A stretch of 31,259 bases of DNA. Source: Silene noctiflora (taxonomy: Eukaryota > Streptophyta > Magnoliopsida > Caryophyllales > Caryophyllaceae). The stretch is taken from assembly GCA_009801015.1 (NCBI GenBank), contig VHZZ01000010.1:294881-326139 (forward strand). Reading direction: 5' to 3'. Each line of letters starts with the position of its first letter. Position 1 is the stretch's first letter. Position numbers and translations under genes: made by a program. Below the pieces are notes generated by a model. That model was given only the letters and a program-made list of their open reading frames with translations. It was not told the DNA's origin and ran no database searches. This document shows, in pieces, positions 9,501 to 18,261 of the stretch.

Positions 9501-12500
9501 GTAAGACACAACCAATAAGCCATTGATCCTAAAACTCTACATGAAACACATCTCTGCTTATTGTATGGATAGAAACATAGGACCCTGAGGGAGCAATACT
9601 TAATTGTGAATCCAAACATCAGAAAAGACGTCAAACGTTAGGAGGCACTAGACCAGGTTCATCGCCTAATATAAGAAAACCTCCGTCCCATTTCCAGTTA
9701 GGGCAGTATTAAAATACTGTGAAGCGTCTGTCTCAAGTCTCAACACCATAATATAACTGATGAATAAGTGATGTTAATATAAAAGCGCAAACAAAAGAGT
9801 AATTACGTCCAAAGGACAGTTTTAGAAAAATGAGTACAAAAGATGGATGAGCCATACTAAAAAAATTCCGGTCAAAAGAATTGATATAAGCAAAGTGACA
9901 ATCTTTTGGTGAAATAACATCAATTTCTGCGAAGTCTAAGAACTTAGCTTTGGCTTTATATTATGGAATCCTAAAAGATACTTGAAGGTTCACGATAAAA
10001 ATCATCACGGGAAATAGAATGATTCACGAATTGAATGTATGAATATCATACTTTAACCGGTGTAAGGTGCACTAAGGCGGCACATGTGAAAGCACATCTC
10101 ATGCACACGAGTCACGAGACAGTGTTTTGCAAACAAATTTGTATTTCAAAGTTAAAATCTTGTTCAACAATCTCCATATTCGGGATTTTAAAGAGGGCTA
10201 GCATGTGAAAAAAATAAAAAGCTAGGTATAATGGGGTAGAAGGAAGGGAAACAATAAAAGAAATAGAAGGGAAAAGATGGACATGTAATTGTGTGCCTTA
10301 TTCACAAGGTGTACGTAAGGCACACGTATGCATTTCGGCCACTTCCCCTCATTGAGCCTTGCTATTAACCATGGCTGAAGCATGTTCTTTAAACAAAGAT
10401 GCATATTACATGGAAAAAGAGCATGTATAACAAGGAGAATGCATGAGCAAGAGTTAGTAAAAGAGAGTCGAGGATCTATGGTTTAGAAATTCACCCAAAA
10501 GGATCTTGAGCGAGAGCAAGCCCATTGCTGCAGATTTCTTCAATCAACTTTTTCCGATGGTCACCATTGGAATGAGCAATGCAACGTTGCAGGACACAAC
10601 ACCCATGCCGATGGGTTGCAATCTCAACACAGAACTTTGAAGCAGCATCAAAAATGAACTGACATGTATACAAATACATAATCAAAATGATGCCTTGAGC
10701 GACTACAAAAACAACTACCTCAGCAGCTATTCCTAAGCTAGTGAAGATTGGTCATGAAAGTGATGTAAATATTAAAATAGGCCTCAATGGAAAATAATTA
10801 AGTAGAACTCTTGTTCCACAAGTGCTTCATCCCCTCAAGAGACAGCCATAAACAGTTCATGAGTACAAAAATCCCACTCCCTAACACTTTTCTTGAAACA
10901 GATGCATGATAGCTAATTACACAATAAGAAATTTTTCATATTCATATTTCATTCCACCAGAAGCAAGCCAACAAAATTCCCGAGCAACAAACGAATATGA
11001 TCCAAACAAGAGACATTGCTTTCAACCAATTACGAACAACACATTTGAAACAAATTCCTAGCATTATGTCAAAGGTATACCTTATTATCATCATAGTTAA
11101 GGCATTGCAAGCAACGTTGGACAACATGATTCCCATTCAGATCTTTTATAAGATCAAGAAAGCCCGGTTCAAGAGCTCGTATAATTAGAGAAATCTGCTT
11201 CCTCGATCTGAGACTGTCGATCAATTTCTGCACCACCCTTGTCCTGAGACAGAAAAACAGTGACATGTCAAAGAAAATATAACCATAAGCATCATCAATG
11301 CAATGATAACAGAAAGTCATAACAATCAAATATGTCAACATGGAAAAAAAGATTACCCATGTGTATTCAAGCAGATTCTAACAAGTTCTCCTCGATCTTT
11401 CGTAACAACATGTACAATCTTCATTCTCTGTTCTTCATTACAGACATCCAACAATTTCTGAACAAGGTAATTTCCAAAGGGATCAATCATGAGCTCAACA
11501 ACATGGTCAATTATTTCATTAAAAATGGTTTGCACATCTTCAAAGGATCCATCCTCAAACTTCTTCTGCAGGAATCGGCAACCATGTTGATCCTTTGCCA
11601 TCAGATGTATATTACCCTTCACCTCAGCCAAGGAACTATACAAAGTCTGAAAAACCAAGGAATCACAGCTACCGACTGGACTACCAATTCCAGCACTCCT
11701 TTCAAGCTGCAATGAACCATTAAGATCAAAGCTTCTCTCCGCAATCTTTTGCATTGTTTTCCTTCGACCACTCGTATGATTACTGTGGCCACTTGATCCA
11801 TTCTTCAACAATGTCATATGTTGAGGACCATATCTTTGTTCGACAGCTCTTAACTTCTCCCGCATTGTATTATACAGCGCATTTCCCTTAGTTAGAGCCT
11901 GTCTAGGATGGATTAGGGGTGATGAACCCAAAGAATTAAGCCCTCCCATGTCTCCCAAAACCTGCCCTCCATAATTCTGTAACAACGCTCCATAGTTCTG
12001 AGGATTCGCCCAAGAATTTAACAGTTCCTTATACTCTTCCCCTCTATACTGCTGCAAGTAATCATCAACAAGAGGAGGCGGTCCATACATAGACGGAAAC
12101 TGAACAGGAATCTCACTACCATTACCATTACCATTACTGTAACCAACATCTCCTCTAGGAATCAAACCCCCATTACCAAAATGCTCATTCACCCTCGAAA
12201 ACCTCCCTCCGTTAACTCCAATACCAACATAATCATTACAATTATACATCGACACACGATCACCATACACCTTATTTCCTCTAATACTCCCAACCCCATT
12301 GCCATAATACTCCTCTCGTTCTTTCGATGGACAATGGATCAATTGACCAGCCCCGGCCCCACCAACATAAGGAGAATATGACCCTACTGAATCACCACCA
12401 ACAAAACCACCACTACTCATTCTATCAGCCAACAACAACCTATAATTCCTATCTCCATTCCCAGTCCCATTACCAAGGGAAACCCCATTGCCAAAACCCT

Positions 12501-12882
12501 CATAACCCATCAAATTCTCGGTATAACCCGGTCTAACTTTCGCAACATTACAATCAACACCTAGGTCTCTACCAAATCTTCCAACATCATTAGAATTATT
12601 AGACAAAACCCTATTATTCCCAATATCCATATTCTTAAACTCCCTAGTCAAACCAAGTTCATCAACACCACCACCATTGTTAGTAGACCCACTGGGACCC
12701 ACATAATAATGATGATGATGATCTACAAAATAGTTTTTTTCAGTGGAAAATTGTGATGATAAAGGATCAACAAAAGATGATGAACCAACATCAGACAAAT
12801 TATCATTACTGTAATTATAATTATCATTATTATTATTATAATGATGATTATTATTATTATTCATTTTTTCTTTTCTAAACAT
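6585..12882 (-). CDS. Pumilio/PUF-domain RNA-binding protein, 737 aa, five coding exons
   Basis: Coding exons on the minus strand are 12882-11357, 11243-11081, 10658-10495, 8134-7879 and 6689-6585. They total 2214 nt including TGA, all junctions are GT-AG, and the frame stays open across every join. The first ~400 residues are low-complexity: an Asn-rich run (about 8-28), HHHH (55-58), then Gly/Asn-rich sequence, probably disordered. The C-terminal half has eight PUF repeats whose RNA-contact triplets sit at about residues 435 (CRxxQ), 471 (NYxxQ), 510 (TRxxQ), 547 (NHxxQ), 583 (CCxxQ), 619 (NYxxQ), 655 (SHxxE) and 692 (NYxxQ). It closes with a typical helical cap containing NPYCKKIF. Family members bind UGUA-containing mRNA 3' UTRs and lower their stability or translation, usually in the cytoplasm. 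By the HGTR and HGCCVLQ patterns it resembles the Arabidopsis APUM7-12 group; this is from memory, so no symbol is given. Start: first in-frame ATG at 12882; a second at 12864 has an A-rich context. Introns are 113, 422, 2360 and 1189 nt. Confidence 0.95.
6776..6949. mobile_element. Degenerate Stowaway-like MITE in Pumilio intron 4
   Basis: The left end CTTTATTCATTTGATTTATT pairs imperfectly with the right end, whose reverse complement begins CTTTCTCCATTTCATTTTTA. TA dinucleotides flank both sides, as expected for Tc1/mariner-derived Stowaway elements. Inside, TGGTCAAAGTT (6879-6889) and AACTTTGACCA (6898-6908) form a perfect 11-bp inverted repeat. It lies within intron 4, outside coding sequence. 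Confidence 0.5.
7180..7635. repeat. GGGTCGGGTTAGGGTT-rich repeat element in Pumilio intron 4
   Basis: GGGTCGGGTTAGGGTTG-type blocks recur, mixed with GACACGAA(T/C)CCGACACGAA. A 32-base segment containing TGTCTTTTGACACGAATCC is repeated exactly at 7196-7227 and 7249-7280. The region closes with GGCAGGTCTAATTT, matching the closing motif of the element at 1-295. The TTAGGG-like pieces are short and interrupted, so I do not call them telomeric. The transposon class is unknown. Confidence 0.6.
7641..7840. repeat. Short direct repeats beside the intron 4 donor
   Basis: AATAATATAGACGAAAGATC occurs at 7744 and 7810 (period 66). ATCATTGGAG occurs near 7642 and 7799, AAATGTTTAGGTACCAA occurs twice between 7655 and 7700, and ATCATGAA is repeated in tandem at about 7722-7745. 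This looks like a local duplication with later changes. It lies 40-240 bases inside intron 4 from the exon 4 donor at 7878. Confidence 0.7.
8135..10494 (-). other. Pumilio intron 3 (2360 nt): no nested gene seen
   Basis: The intron runs from the donor GTGAATTT (at 10494, minus strand) to the acceptor TATATTTCAG next to 8134. It is long for a plant intron. I see no intact transposon or gene inside it. Recognisable local structure comprises a 39-bp tandem duplication (8531-8608), two related AGACT/ACAAGACTC blocks near 8265-8355, and a perfect 10-bp inverted repeat GTGTGCCTTA/TAAGGCACAC at 10291-10325. Short open frames here have no family resemblance. Confidence 0.7.
8531..8608. repeat. 39-bp tandem duplication in Pumilio intron 3
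   Basis: GGTTTGTAGTGCCTAATAAC begins at 8531 and recurs as GGTTTGTAGTACCTAATAAT at 8570. Both copies continue into GAAGTGAATCACAACCA, with two differences in the first 20 bases. Confidence 0.85.
12800..12864 (-). repeat. AAT/ATT-rich coding microsatellite (Asn run)
   Basis: Nearly all codons after Met7 of the Pumilio protein are AAT with interspersed CAT, TAT and GAT, giving an Asn/His/Tyr/Asp run at residues about 8-28. The DNA is close to a trinucleotide microsatellite, so allele length variation in the protein is expected. Whether the run has a role, such as in granule formation, is only inference from similar tracts in other RNA-binding proteins. Confidence 0.75.
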
Positions 12883-13067
12883 TGATTAATTAACAAAATT
12901 AACAACAATCCAACCAAAATTACACAACTTTTTTCACTTTTTTTGGTTTTACCTAAGACAACAACAAAAGTAATATTAAAAACAATAAAACAGAGAAACA
13001 ACAATTCAACAAAATTACAAAACAAAAAGACAAAACCCAGAAAAACCCAGATCAAGAAATCTGCCAA
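12861..13067 (-). other. Upstream ORF overlapping the Pumilio start (68 codons)
   Basis: The ATG at 13067 opens a frame that runs past the main ATG (12882) and stops at 12861, in a different frame from the main protein. The predicted peptide is rich in Phe, Leu and Val because the DNA is T-rich. I regard it as a possible translational brake if this leader is unspliced, not as a protein gene. It would disappear if the candidate leader intron is removed. Confidence 0.3.
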
Positions 13068-13133
13068 AAAACATCAAAATTCAAACTTTATATCACAAAA
13101 ACAACAAAAACCAAAAATTCAATACACACATAC
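12953..13133 (-). other. Possible 5' UTR intron of the Pumilio gene (181 nt)
   Basis: On the minus strand a strong donor (CAT then GTATGTGTG at 13133) is followed by very T-rich sequence. It ends in TTGTTGTTGTCTTAG at 12953, which is a good plant acceptor. Leader introns are common in plant regulatory genes. Removing this segment would also delete the ATG at 13067 that opens an overlapping upstream frame (13067 to 12861). A second acceptor-like site, TTTTTTGGCAG, lies just upstream of that ATG. There is no transcript evidence. Confidence 0.4.
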
Positions 13134-13320
13134 ATGAATATAACAGATATTTGGGGAAAATTTCAGTGGAATAATTTGATTGAAGAAATTATTGTTTTTT
13201 TTAATTGGATTGTATGAAAAATAAAGAGGAAAAATGGAAGGGTTTTAGAAGAGTGGTAGTACGGTCTGCTAATTTTGCACGCTCACGCCATTAAAATGAA
13301 GTGTTGAGGACAATGTGTGT

Positions 13321-13332
13321 GTATATATATAA
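13321..13332 (-). promoter_or_regulatory. Candidate TATA box of the Pumilio gene
   Basis: On the minus strand the sequence reads TTATATATATAC, followed downstream by a CA-rich, then purine-rich, leader. A start about 30 bases further on (near 13290) would give a leader of roughly 400 nt before the ATG. It is the best TATA-like match in the AT-rich region upstream of the gene, but this is inference. Confidence 0.4.
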
Positions 13333-13346
13333 ACTTAGCACTGAGA

Positions 13347-14260
13347 ATTGAGGAAAATAAAGTGTGTACAACAGAGAGAAATATAAAATTAAGAAAAGGG
13401 TTTTAGTCTATTTATCTTTCCGTCTCCATCATTTGTTTATCTACGGAGTACTATAAGGGTATTTTAGTTAACTACGGGAGTATTATAAGGGTATTTTAGT
13501 TAAAGTAAAATACGGAGTAATAACGAGGATGGAGGAAATATTGAGGAACAGAGGCGTTTTAAAGTAGATGGAGGGCTGGTGTGGCACAAAATAATGAGAC
13601 CCCAAATATAAATGTACTTCCTCCATTCAACTCACCCTACCTATTTCATTTTTTTATACTATTCACAAATAAGTATTTAATTTCAATTTCCGCTCAATAC
13701 AACACGTGAAAATATATTCATGTGGGGTCTTGTTTGATTCGTCTTTACGAGGACATTAAAAATATCTAACTTTTATCATTTTTGCAAATACGTAATTAAT
13801 GATATTTAGCGCTTAAAATGCGCGTTGGCAAACGTGAAAAATTAAAGGGGTAGAGTGAAGTTGAATGGAGGAAATACAAGTCTAATATACGGATAGTTTT
13901 GTATTGAATTTCACCAATAAAGCTTGTAAAGTTGATGGCTAAAACTGGAGGTCCGGTTCCGCCGCCCGTGGCTTAGACGCCCCCGTTGAGGAAATAAAGT
14001 TTGAACAGACAAAAGTAAAAATAAGGAGGGTTTTAGGCGAGTGATCTTTGTATTTCGGTCATTTATTTATTTACGAGTATTATATTTATTTTGAGGGGTA
14101 TTTTAGTCAAAGATAAAAGGATAATCCGAAAAAGTACTGAGGAAAAAGTGTGAACAAGAGATGTAAAATTAGAAAGGGTTGTAGACTTGTAGTCGAGTAA
14201 TCTTTCTTTCTATCTTGATCATTTGTTTATCTGCGGAGTATCATATTTATTGTGAGTGGT
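13347..14260. repeat. Three diverged direct repeats upstream of the Pumilio promoter
   Basis: The block TGAGGAAAATAAAGTGTG ... AAAATTA ... AGGGTTTTAG ... ATCTTTC ... CATTTGTTTATCTACGGAGTA occurs at about 13347-13450. It recurs with changes at about 13986-14090 and 14127-14245. Inside the first copy, CTACGGAGTACTATAAGGGT (13441) and CTACGGGAGTATTATAAGGG (13472) start two adjacent ~32-bp repeats. A Stowaway MITE lies between copies one and two. The copies adjoin the predicted promoter and may carry Stowaway-like ends (TACGGAGTA). Confidence 0.6.
13617..13874. mobile_element. Stowaway-like MITE, family S1 copy 1 (258 bp)
   Basis: The left terminus CTTCCTCCATTCAACTCACC and the reverse complement of the right terminus, TTTCCTCCATTCAACTTCAC, form inverted repeats of about 25 bases. 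TA lies on each side (13615-13616 and 13875-13876), the Stowaway target signature. The interior (TTGTTTGATTCGTCTTTACG, ACATTAAAAATATC, CAAATACGTA) matches the reverse complement of the element at 18049-18261, so the two are copies of one family in opposite orientation. Confidence 0.85.
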
Positions 14261-14263
14261 ATC

Positions 14264-14291
14264 GGTCTCTCAATAGCGTTATTGAGAGACC
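14264..14291. repeat. 12-bp perfect inverted repeat, GGTCTCTCAATA
   Basis: GGTCTCTCAATA (14264-14275) and TATTGAGAGACC (14280-14291) pair perfectly around a 4-base spacer. Related GAGACGGTCTCTCAC sequence follows at about 14341-14355. The pattern suggests the end of a small inverted-repeat transposon, but outer limits are not clear. Confidence 0.6.
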
Positions 14292-14359
14292 TCTCACATG
14301 TTAAGAGAATCCATGTTATGTCTCTCATTAATTTAGTGGGAGACGGTCTCTCACGAAAC

Positions 14360-15138
14360 CTATTGAATAAACAATCGATATGAAATAAATACTTGTATTT
14401 TGTATTAAAATAAGTAAATGTCAAGTAGAATGTTGTAATTGTAATGGGTATTAAATAAAGGGTTAAATTTTGTTTTTTTAATTAATATTTTGTTGACCAA
14501 AGTTTGTAACAATTTCGGTTACAACAGTGCATTGGTCACCTCCTACTCTCCTAGTCGTTTGTTGCTCTACAACTACCTCCTATGTTTTCTCTCCTCTAAG
14601 CTTTGTGTAACTATTAATTTATTTATTTTTGACGAGCAAATTTGCGGCTGCTATTTTTAATGTGCATTGGATAAACCTCAAATATACGTGACAACTTTGG
14701 AATTACTTTTGTATATTATTTGATAAGGTGTTTCTCCATCTATTCCAGTCGAACTTTTATATATAAACTGTCAATCTTTTACATAAATTTTTAATTAAGA
14801 CGAGTATATTTGTCTTGAATTTAAAATGAACCGGATAGGATAAATTAGACAAAAGCAAATGCCTGAAATGAGCAAGAAACATGTCTTATTTAGGGTGCCC
14901 ATAAATTCACGGGATAAATCAACAGGGCCACGGGATATGTTTTTACGCATGACGATAGTAGCCTTCGGCAATTAGACTTTATTGAGCTTGATTGGACATT
15001 TGGACGGCATCCACTTTTTTTTTATATATTTCTCAAATCAAAATACAATTCAATGAGCTCAAAATATGAAAATTAACGAGATACTAATCTATAATCTGAA
15101 AGTAATACTATAAAAAAAAAGTAAAAAATCTATATATA
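14360..15138. other. Intergenic AT-rich stretch, no gene seen
   Basis: No coding frame with family resemblance and no bounded transposon was found. The Helitron 3' end at 15139-15169 implies that some of this sequence may be Helitron body, but I could not place a 5' TC end with confidence. Confidence 0.55.
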
Positions 15139-15169
15139 CCGCGTACTCATTACGCGGGATCTAGACTAG
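15139..15169 (+). mobile_element. Helitron-like 3' terminus
   Basis: A GC-rich hairpin (CCGCGTA, loop CTCAT, TACGCGG) is followed 8 bases later by CTAG and then T. This hairpin-plus-CTRR arrangement is the standard 3' end of plant Helitrons, which insert between A and T. The element body would lie to the left. TCTATAATCTG near 15090 could be a 5' end of a very short derivative, but this is unconvincing. Confidence 0.5.
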
Positions 15170-16640
15170 TTTTTTTAATAAGGTGTTTTGGTCCACGTTT
15201 GAGTAATAATCGTCAATTTTTTGGATGTCTGTGTTTTTTTTCTTTTTTCTTTTTATCTTTTTTTATGCGGATTTTTTTTTTTTGTTCTCGATATTAAAAA
15301 CTGCTCCCCTTTATTATAATGTCCTTGTGGCTTTGTTCATACAAAAAAAACATATCGTGCTTTATATGAACTTTATCTATTTCAATCTCGTGTGCCAATT
15401 CACTACGGTTAATATCTATACCTAAAATAAAGGTAAACAAATGATACTATCGAACGAAAAAATATTAACCCTCGTGGTTAATAATACAAGAGGCATGTGG
15501 CGGGGCATTGTCATTATGCGCAACCTTAAATATTTGTTAAAATTACTTTGACAAACTACTCTTAGGTTTGATTTAATTATTTCGAGTTAATAAAAATTTA
15601 CTTTACAAAACAACATGACAAACATTTAATTAACAGTTAGTTTTTTGTAATACGGTTTTATACTAATATAATGGATATACGGAGTAACCAGCAAGTAATC
15701 GTAATTCATATTAGTGAAAAGTAGTTGCAAAATTACACCATTTTACAAAATATTTGTTTAAGATCGTTTCATACAATTATTTTATTATATCATTGTAAAC
15801 AAGATTGAATATTTATTTTCAGTAGATTTTCATGTTCTCTACCAATAATATGATTTGTGTAAATATTATACGTGTTGACTCGTTTTGTGAGATAATTAAA
15901 CATTTTTTTTAGCTTTAGATTCTACTCTTGATATTAAGTGTCATGATTCAAGATCTTGAAAAAATGGTGTAAAACGTTATACAAGTATTGCTTTGTCATC
16001 ATCTTTGACAAGATTAATATAGAATGTTTCAATTGATAATTTAATGCTAAAATCTTTTCTAATTAATATTTCTTGACCAAACAATTTTTCAATTTTAGTT
16101 ACAATAATAATGTATAACTCCTAACCTTTTGCAACGATACAACTACCTCCCTATGTTTTCTCCCTCGCATCGATACCAAACAAAAATTTAGACAGGACTT
16201 CTTATTTTTGGAAATATTAGAAAAAAAAAAAAGTGCCACGGGAAAATTATTGGTCGATTTTATATATTTTTTGGGTAAAAAAGGTCACACAATATTACAC
16301 AAAAAGACATAGTCCTAATTGATAAACAACGGTTTAATATTGGCAGAAACATTTTTCAAAAACCGATAATAATTAGCATATTTTATTAGTTGGTTCGCCT
16401 AAATTATATAATTAACAAAATTTGTTAATGATATTTGGTAATCACCAGTTTCAATTGAGCTAATTATTATTATTTTTCTTTTGTAAAAAGACTAATATAG
16501 ACATTATTAACCAATACTCGTGATTGTTAAGAGATGTTCTCAAGGATAAAAATGTATTTTTCCTAATTTAATAATTTTAAATATGTTGGACGAACATATA
16601 GTAAAATCACGCAAGTCACAACAATTCGACATGATTACCG
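15170..16640. other. Intergenic AT-rich stretch, no gene seen
   Basis: Very AT-rich sequence with poly-T tracts. The open frame at 15225-15425 is Phe-rich because of T runs and is not credible. No transposon ends, RNA gene or protein family could be recognised. Confidence 0.6.
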
Positions 16641-16644
16641 GTCA

Positions 16645-16912
16645 CAACAAAGTTGACCAGATTTTCAAGTCATAACTCCAACCTAACAACCATTCACAAC
16701 CCATGCCTAAACCAAAACATAAATTACAAGATAAACCTACAACAAGACATGTTCTCGCTAATCCTAACAAACGTTGGTCACAACTCATACCTAAGCCAAA
16801 ATAACGTAAACTATTGTTTAGGTCGAAACAAACTTATCCAGATTTCAAGTCATGATTCCAACATAAAACCCAGTAACAGCTCACAATCCATGCCTAAACC
16901 AAAACGTGAATG
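16645..16912. repeat. Diverged direct repeat, ~180-bp period
   Basis: CAGATTTTCAAGTCATAACTCC...CCATGCCTAAACCAAAAC appears at about 16658-16720. It recurs as CAGATTTCAAGTCATGATTCC...CCATGCCTAAACCAAAACG at about 16839-16907. Between them is a partial third copy (GGTCACAACTCATACCTAAGCCAAAATAACG, about 16778-16808). The plus-strand open frame across it merely reflects the repeat. Origin unknown. Confidence 0.65.
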
Positions 16913-17149
16913 AAATTAACCCAACCGAAAACCGATGAGTGTGGAACCATAGTTGGACATAAATAAAGGAATAATTGATGATACGATGTAGTTACATCCA
17001 TTAAGGAAGAGGAGACGAAAAGACGAAAAAAAGGAAGACCAAAAAAAGAGAGTTACGATAATATAATAATAAATAAAAGTGAGAAAAATTACAAAATGCC
17101 ATGTCAGATATACAAACAAATTCTGGATCAAATCAAAAGTACCTAATCA

Positions 17150-17272
17150 TGGACCCCACACCATCCCATGATTCCCATCACTCTTTGTGTGCTGCTGCTG
17201 CTGCTGTTGTTGCATAACCTCCAATGTTTTTATTCCTTCCAATCTTCCTTCGCACAATCTCTATAGTACTTG
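17150..17272 (-). other. Short coding-like stretch with a Gln run (unrecognised)
   Basis: On the minus strand, an acceptor-like CTATAG ends at 17273. It is followed by 39 codons including LCEGRLEGIKTLEV, a run of six Gln (CAA/CAG codons, about 17190-17210) and GMVWGP, then TGA at 17150. The codon pattern looks more protein-like than its surroundings. Upstream, in the same frame, is a TAG and then a MITE at 17293. It could be the last exon of a decayed gene, a small-peptide gene or chance. I do not recognise the family. Confidence 0.25.
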
Positions 17273-17292
17273 TACCTCTACCTCCTGCCTAC

Positions 17293-17478
17293 GGGCAATT
17301 CTCATTTGTGACGGAAGGTATCCGTCACTTTGAGAAGACGGGTACCACTTTTACTCACAAATGACCCATGAGAGGAGAGAGGAAAGCAAGTGGAGGGGTG
17401 CCCCACCTTTTGCTTTATTCGTTTTGTGAGTGACATTACCCGTCACAAATACCAAACCGTCACAAGGGAGACGCTTTG
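17293..17478. mobile_element. Mutator-like MITE, subtype B copy 1 (186 bp, 9-bp TSD)
   Basis: CCTGCCTAC occurs at 17284-17292 and again, perfectly, at 17479-17487, a 9-bp target duplication typical of Mutator-like elements. The ends are related inverted repeats (GGCAATTCTCATTTGTGACG and, on the opposite strand, GCGTCTCCCTTGTGACGG). The interior (GAGAGGAGAGAGGAAAGCAA, TTTTGTGAGTG) matches the copy at 25295-25482. No transposase is encoded. Confidence 0.88.
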
Positions 17479-17487
17479 CCTGCCTAC

Positions 17488-18048
17488 ATAGTGTGGAGTT
17501 AGCTGCCATTTAATTTCTCGGTTCCGGTTATTTGTATACTTGTTTTTATTACGATATTTTATCGGCATATGCCCTTAAGACTTTGTTAGACTAACTAGTA
17601 CAGATATCGTCACTATAAATATTTAATATTTCTCTCTTTTGTATTTTGATATGAAACAAAAAATTTGATGGAAAACTAATCAAAGAGAATTAAGTTAAGG
17701 TGTGATTTTTTTTTTAAATGAATTTTTTTGTCACGAAACTAATAGTGAATACTAAATATGTGTCAAATTATTATCTACGGTAATATATTATTGCATTATT
17801 TAAAAATTTAGCAACATCCACGGTAATATATTATTGCATTATTCAAAAAATTAACAACTGATTGTTTATAGTTTAAAACCAATTTTAATTTATTTTAATG
17901 AAAAAATCATAATAATGTAATGAAATAAAGTTTTACTTATTGCCTTATTTAGCTAGATGTCTTTTGGAGGGAAAACTAAGAGAATTTTTATTCGGGGATT
18001 CACAAATTTCATATGTGATTATTGACTAAAAGTTACTCCCTCGATTTA
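17488..18048. other. Intergenic stretch with a 43-bp direct repeat, no gene seen
   Basis: ACGGTAATATATTATTGCAT occurs at 17777 and at 17820, and both copies continue into TATT. The rest is AT-rich with poly-T tracts and no credible coding frame. The first 13 bases of the MITE that follows (TACTCCCTCGATT) are duplicated just before it. Confidence 0.6.
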
Positions 18049-18261
18049 CTCCCTCGATTCAACTCCACACTACATATTTGCTTTTTTATGTTTGCCAACG
18101 ATTGTTTTATGCGGTAAATATTGTTAGCTACGTATTTGTAAAAATTATAAAAGTTGGATATTTTTAATGTACTCGTAAAGAGGAATCAAACAAGATATGA
18201 AGGCGCACCTGTGAATAATGTACAAAATAAAAATGTATATTGTGGAGTTGAATGGAAGGGG
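18049..18261. mobile_element. Stowaway-like MITE, family S1 copy 2 (213 bp)
   Basis: The left terminus is CTCCCTCGATTCAACTCCAC and the right terminus, reverse complemented, is CCCCTTCCATTCAACTCCAC, with TA on both sides. Its interior is the reverse complement of the element at 13617-13874 (shared TTGTTTGATTC, TCTTTACGAG, ACATTAAAAATATC, CAAATACGTA, CGTTGGCAAAC). It is about 45 bases shorter, so one or more internal segments have been lost. Confidence 0.85.

Noticed and set aside
11332..11715. 127-codon plus-strand frame opposite Pumilio exon 1
   Set aside because: It is the antisense shadow of the PUF repeat coding sequence.
16916..17131. 71-codon hydrophobic minus-strand frame
   Set aside because: Low-complexity Phe/Ile/Tyr content from AT-rich DNA, no conserved pattern and no splice or start context.
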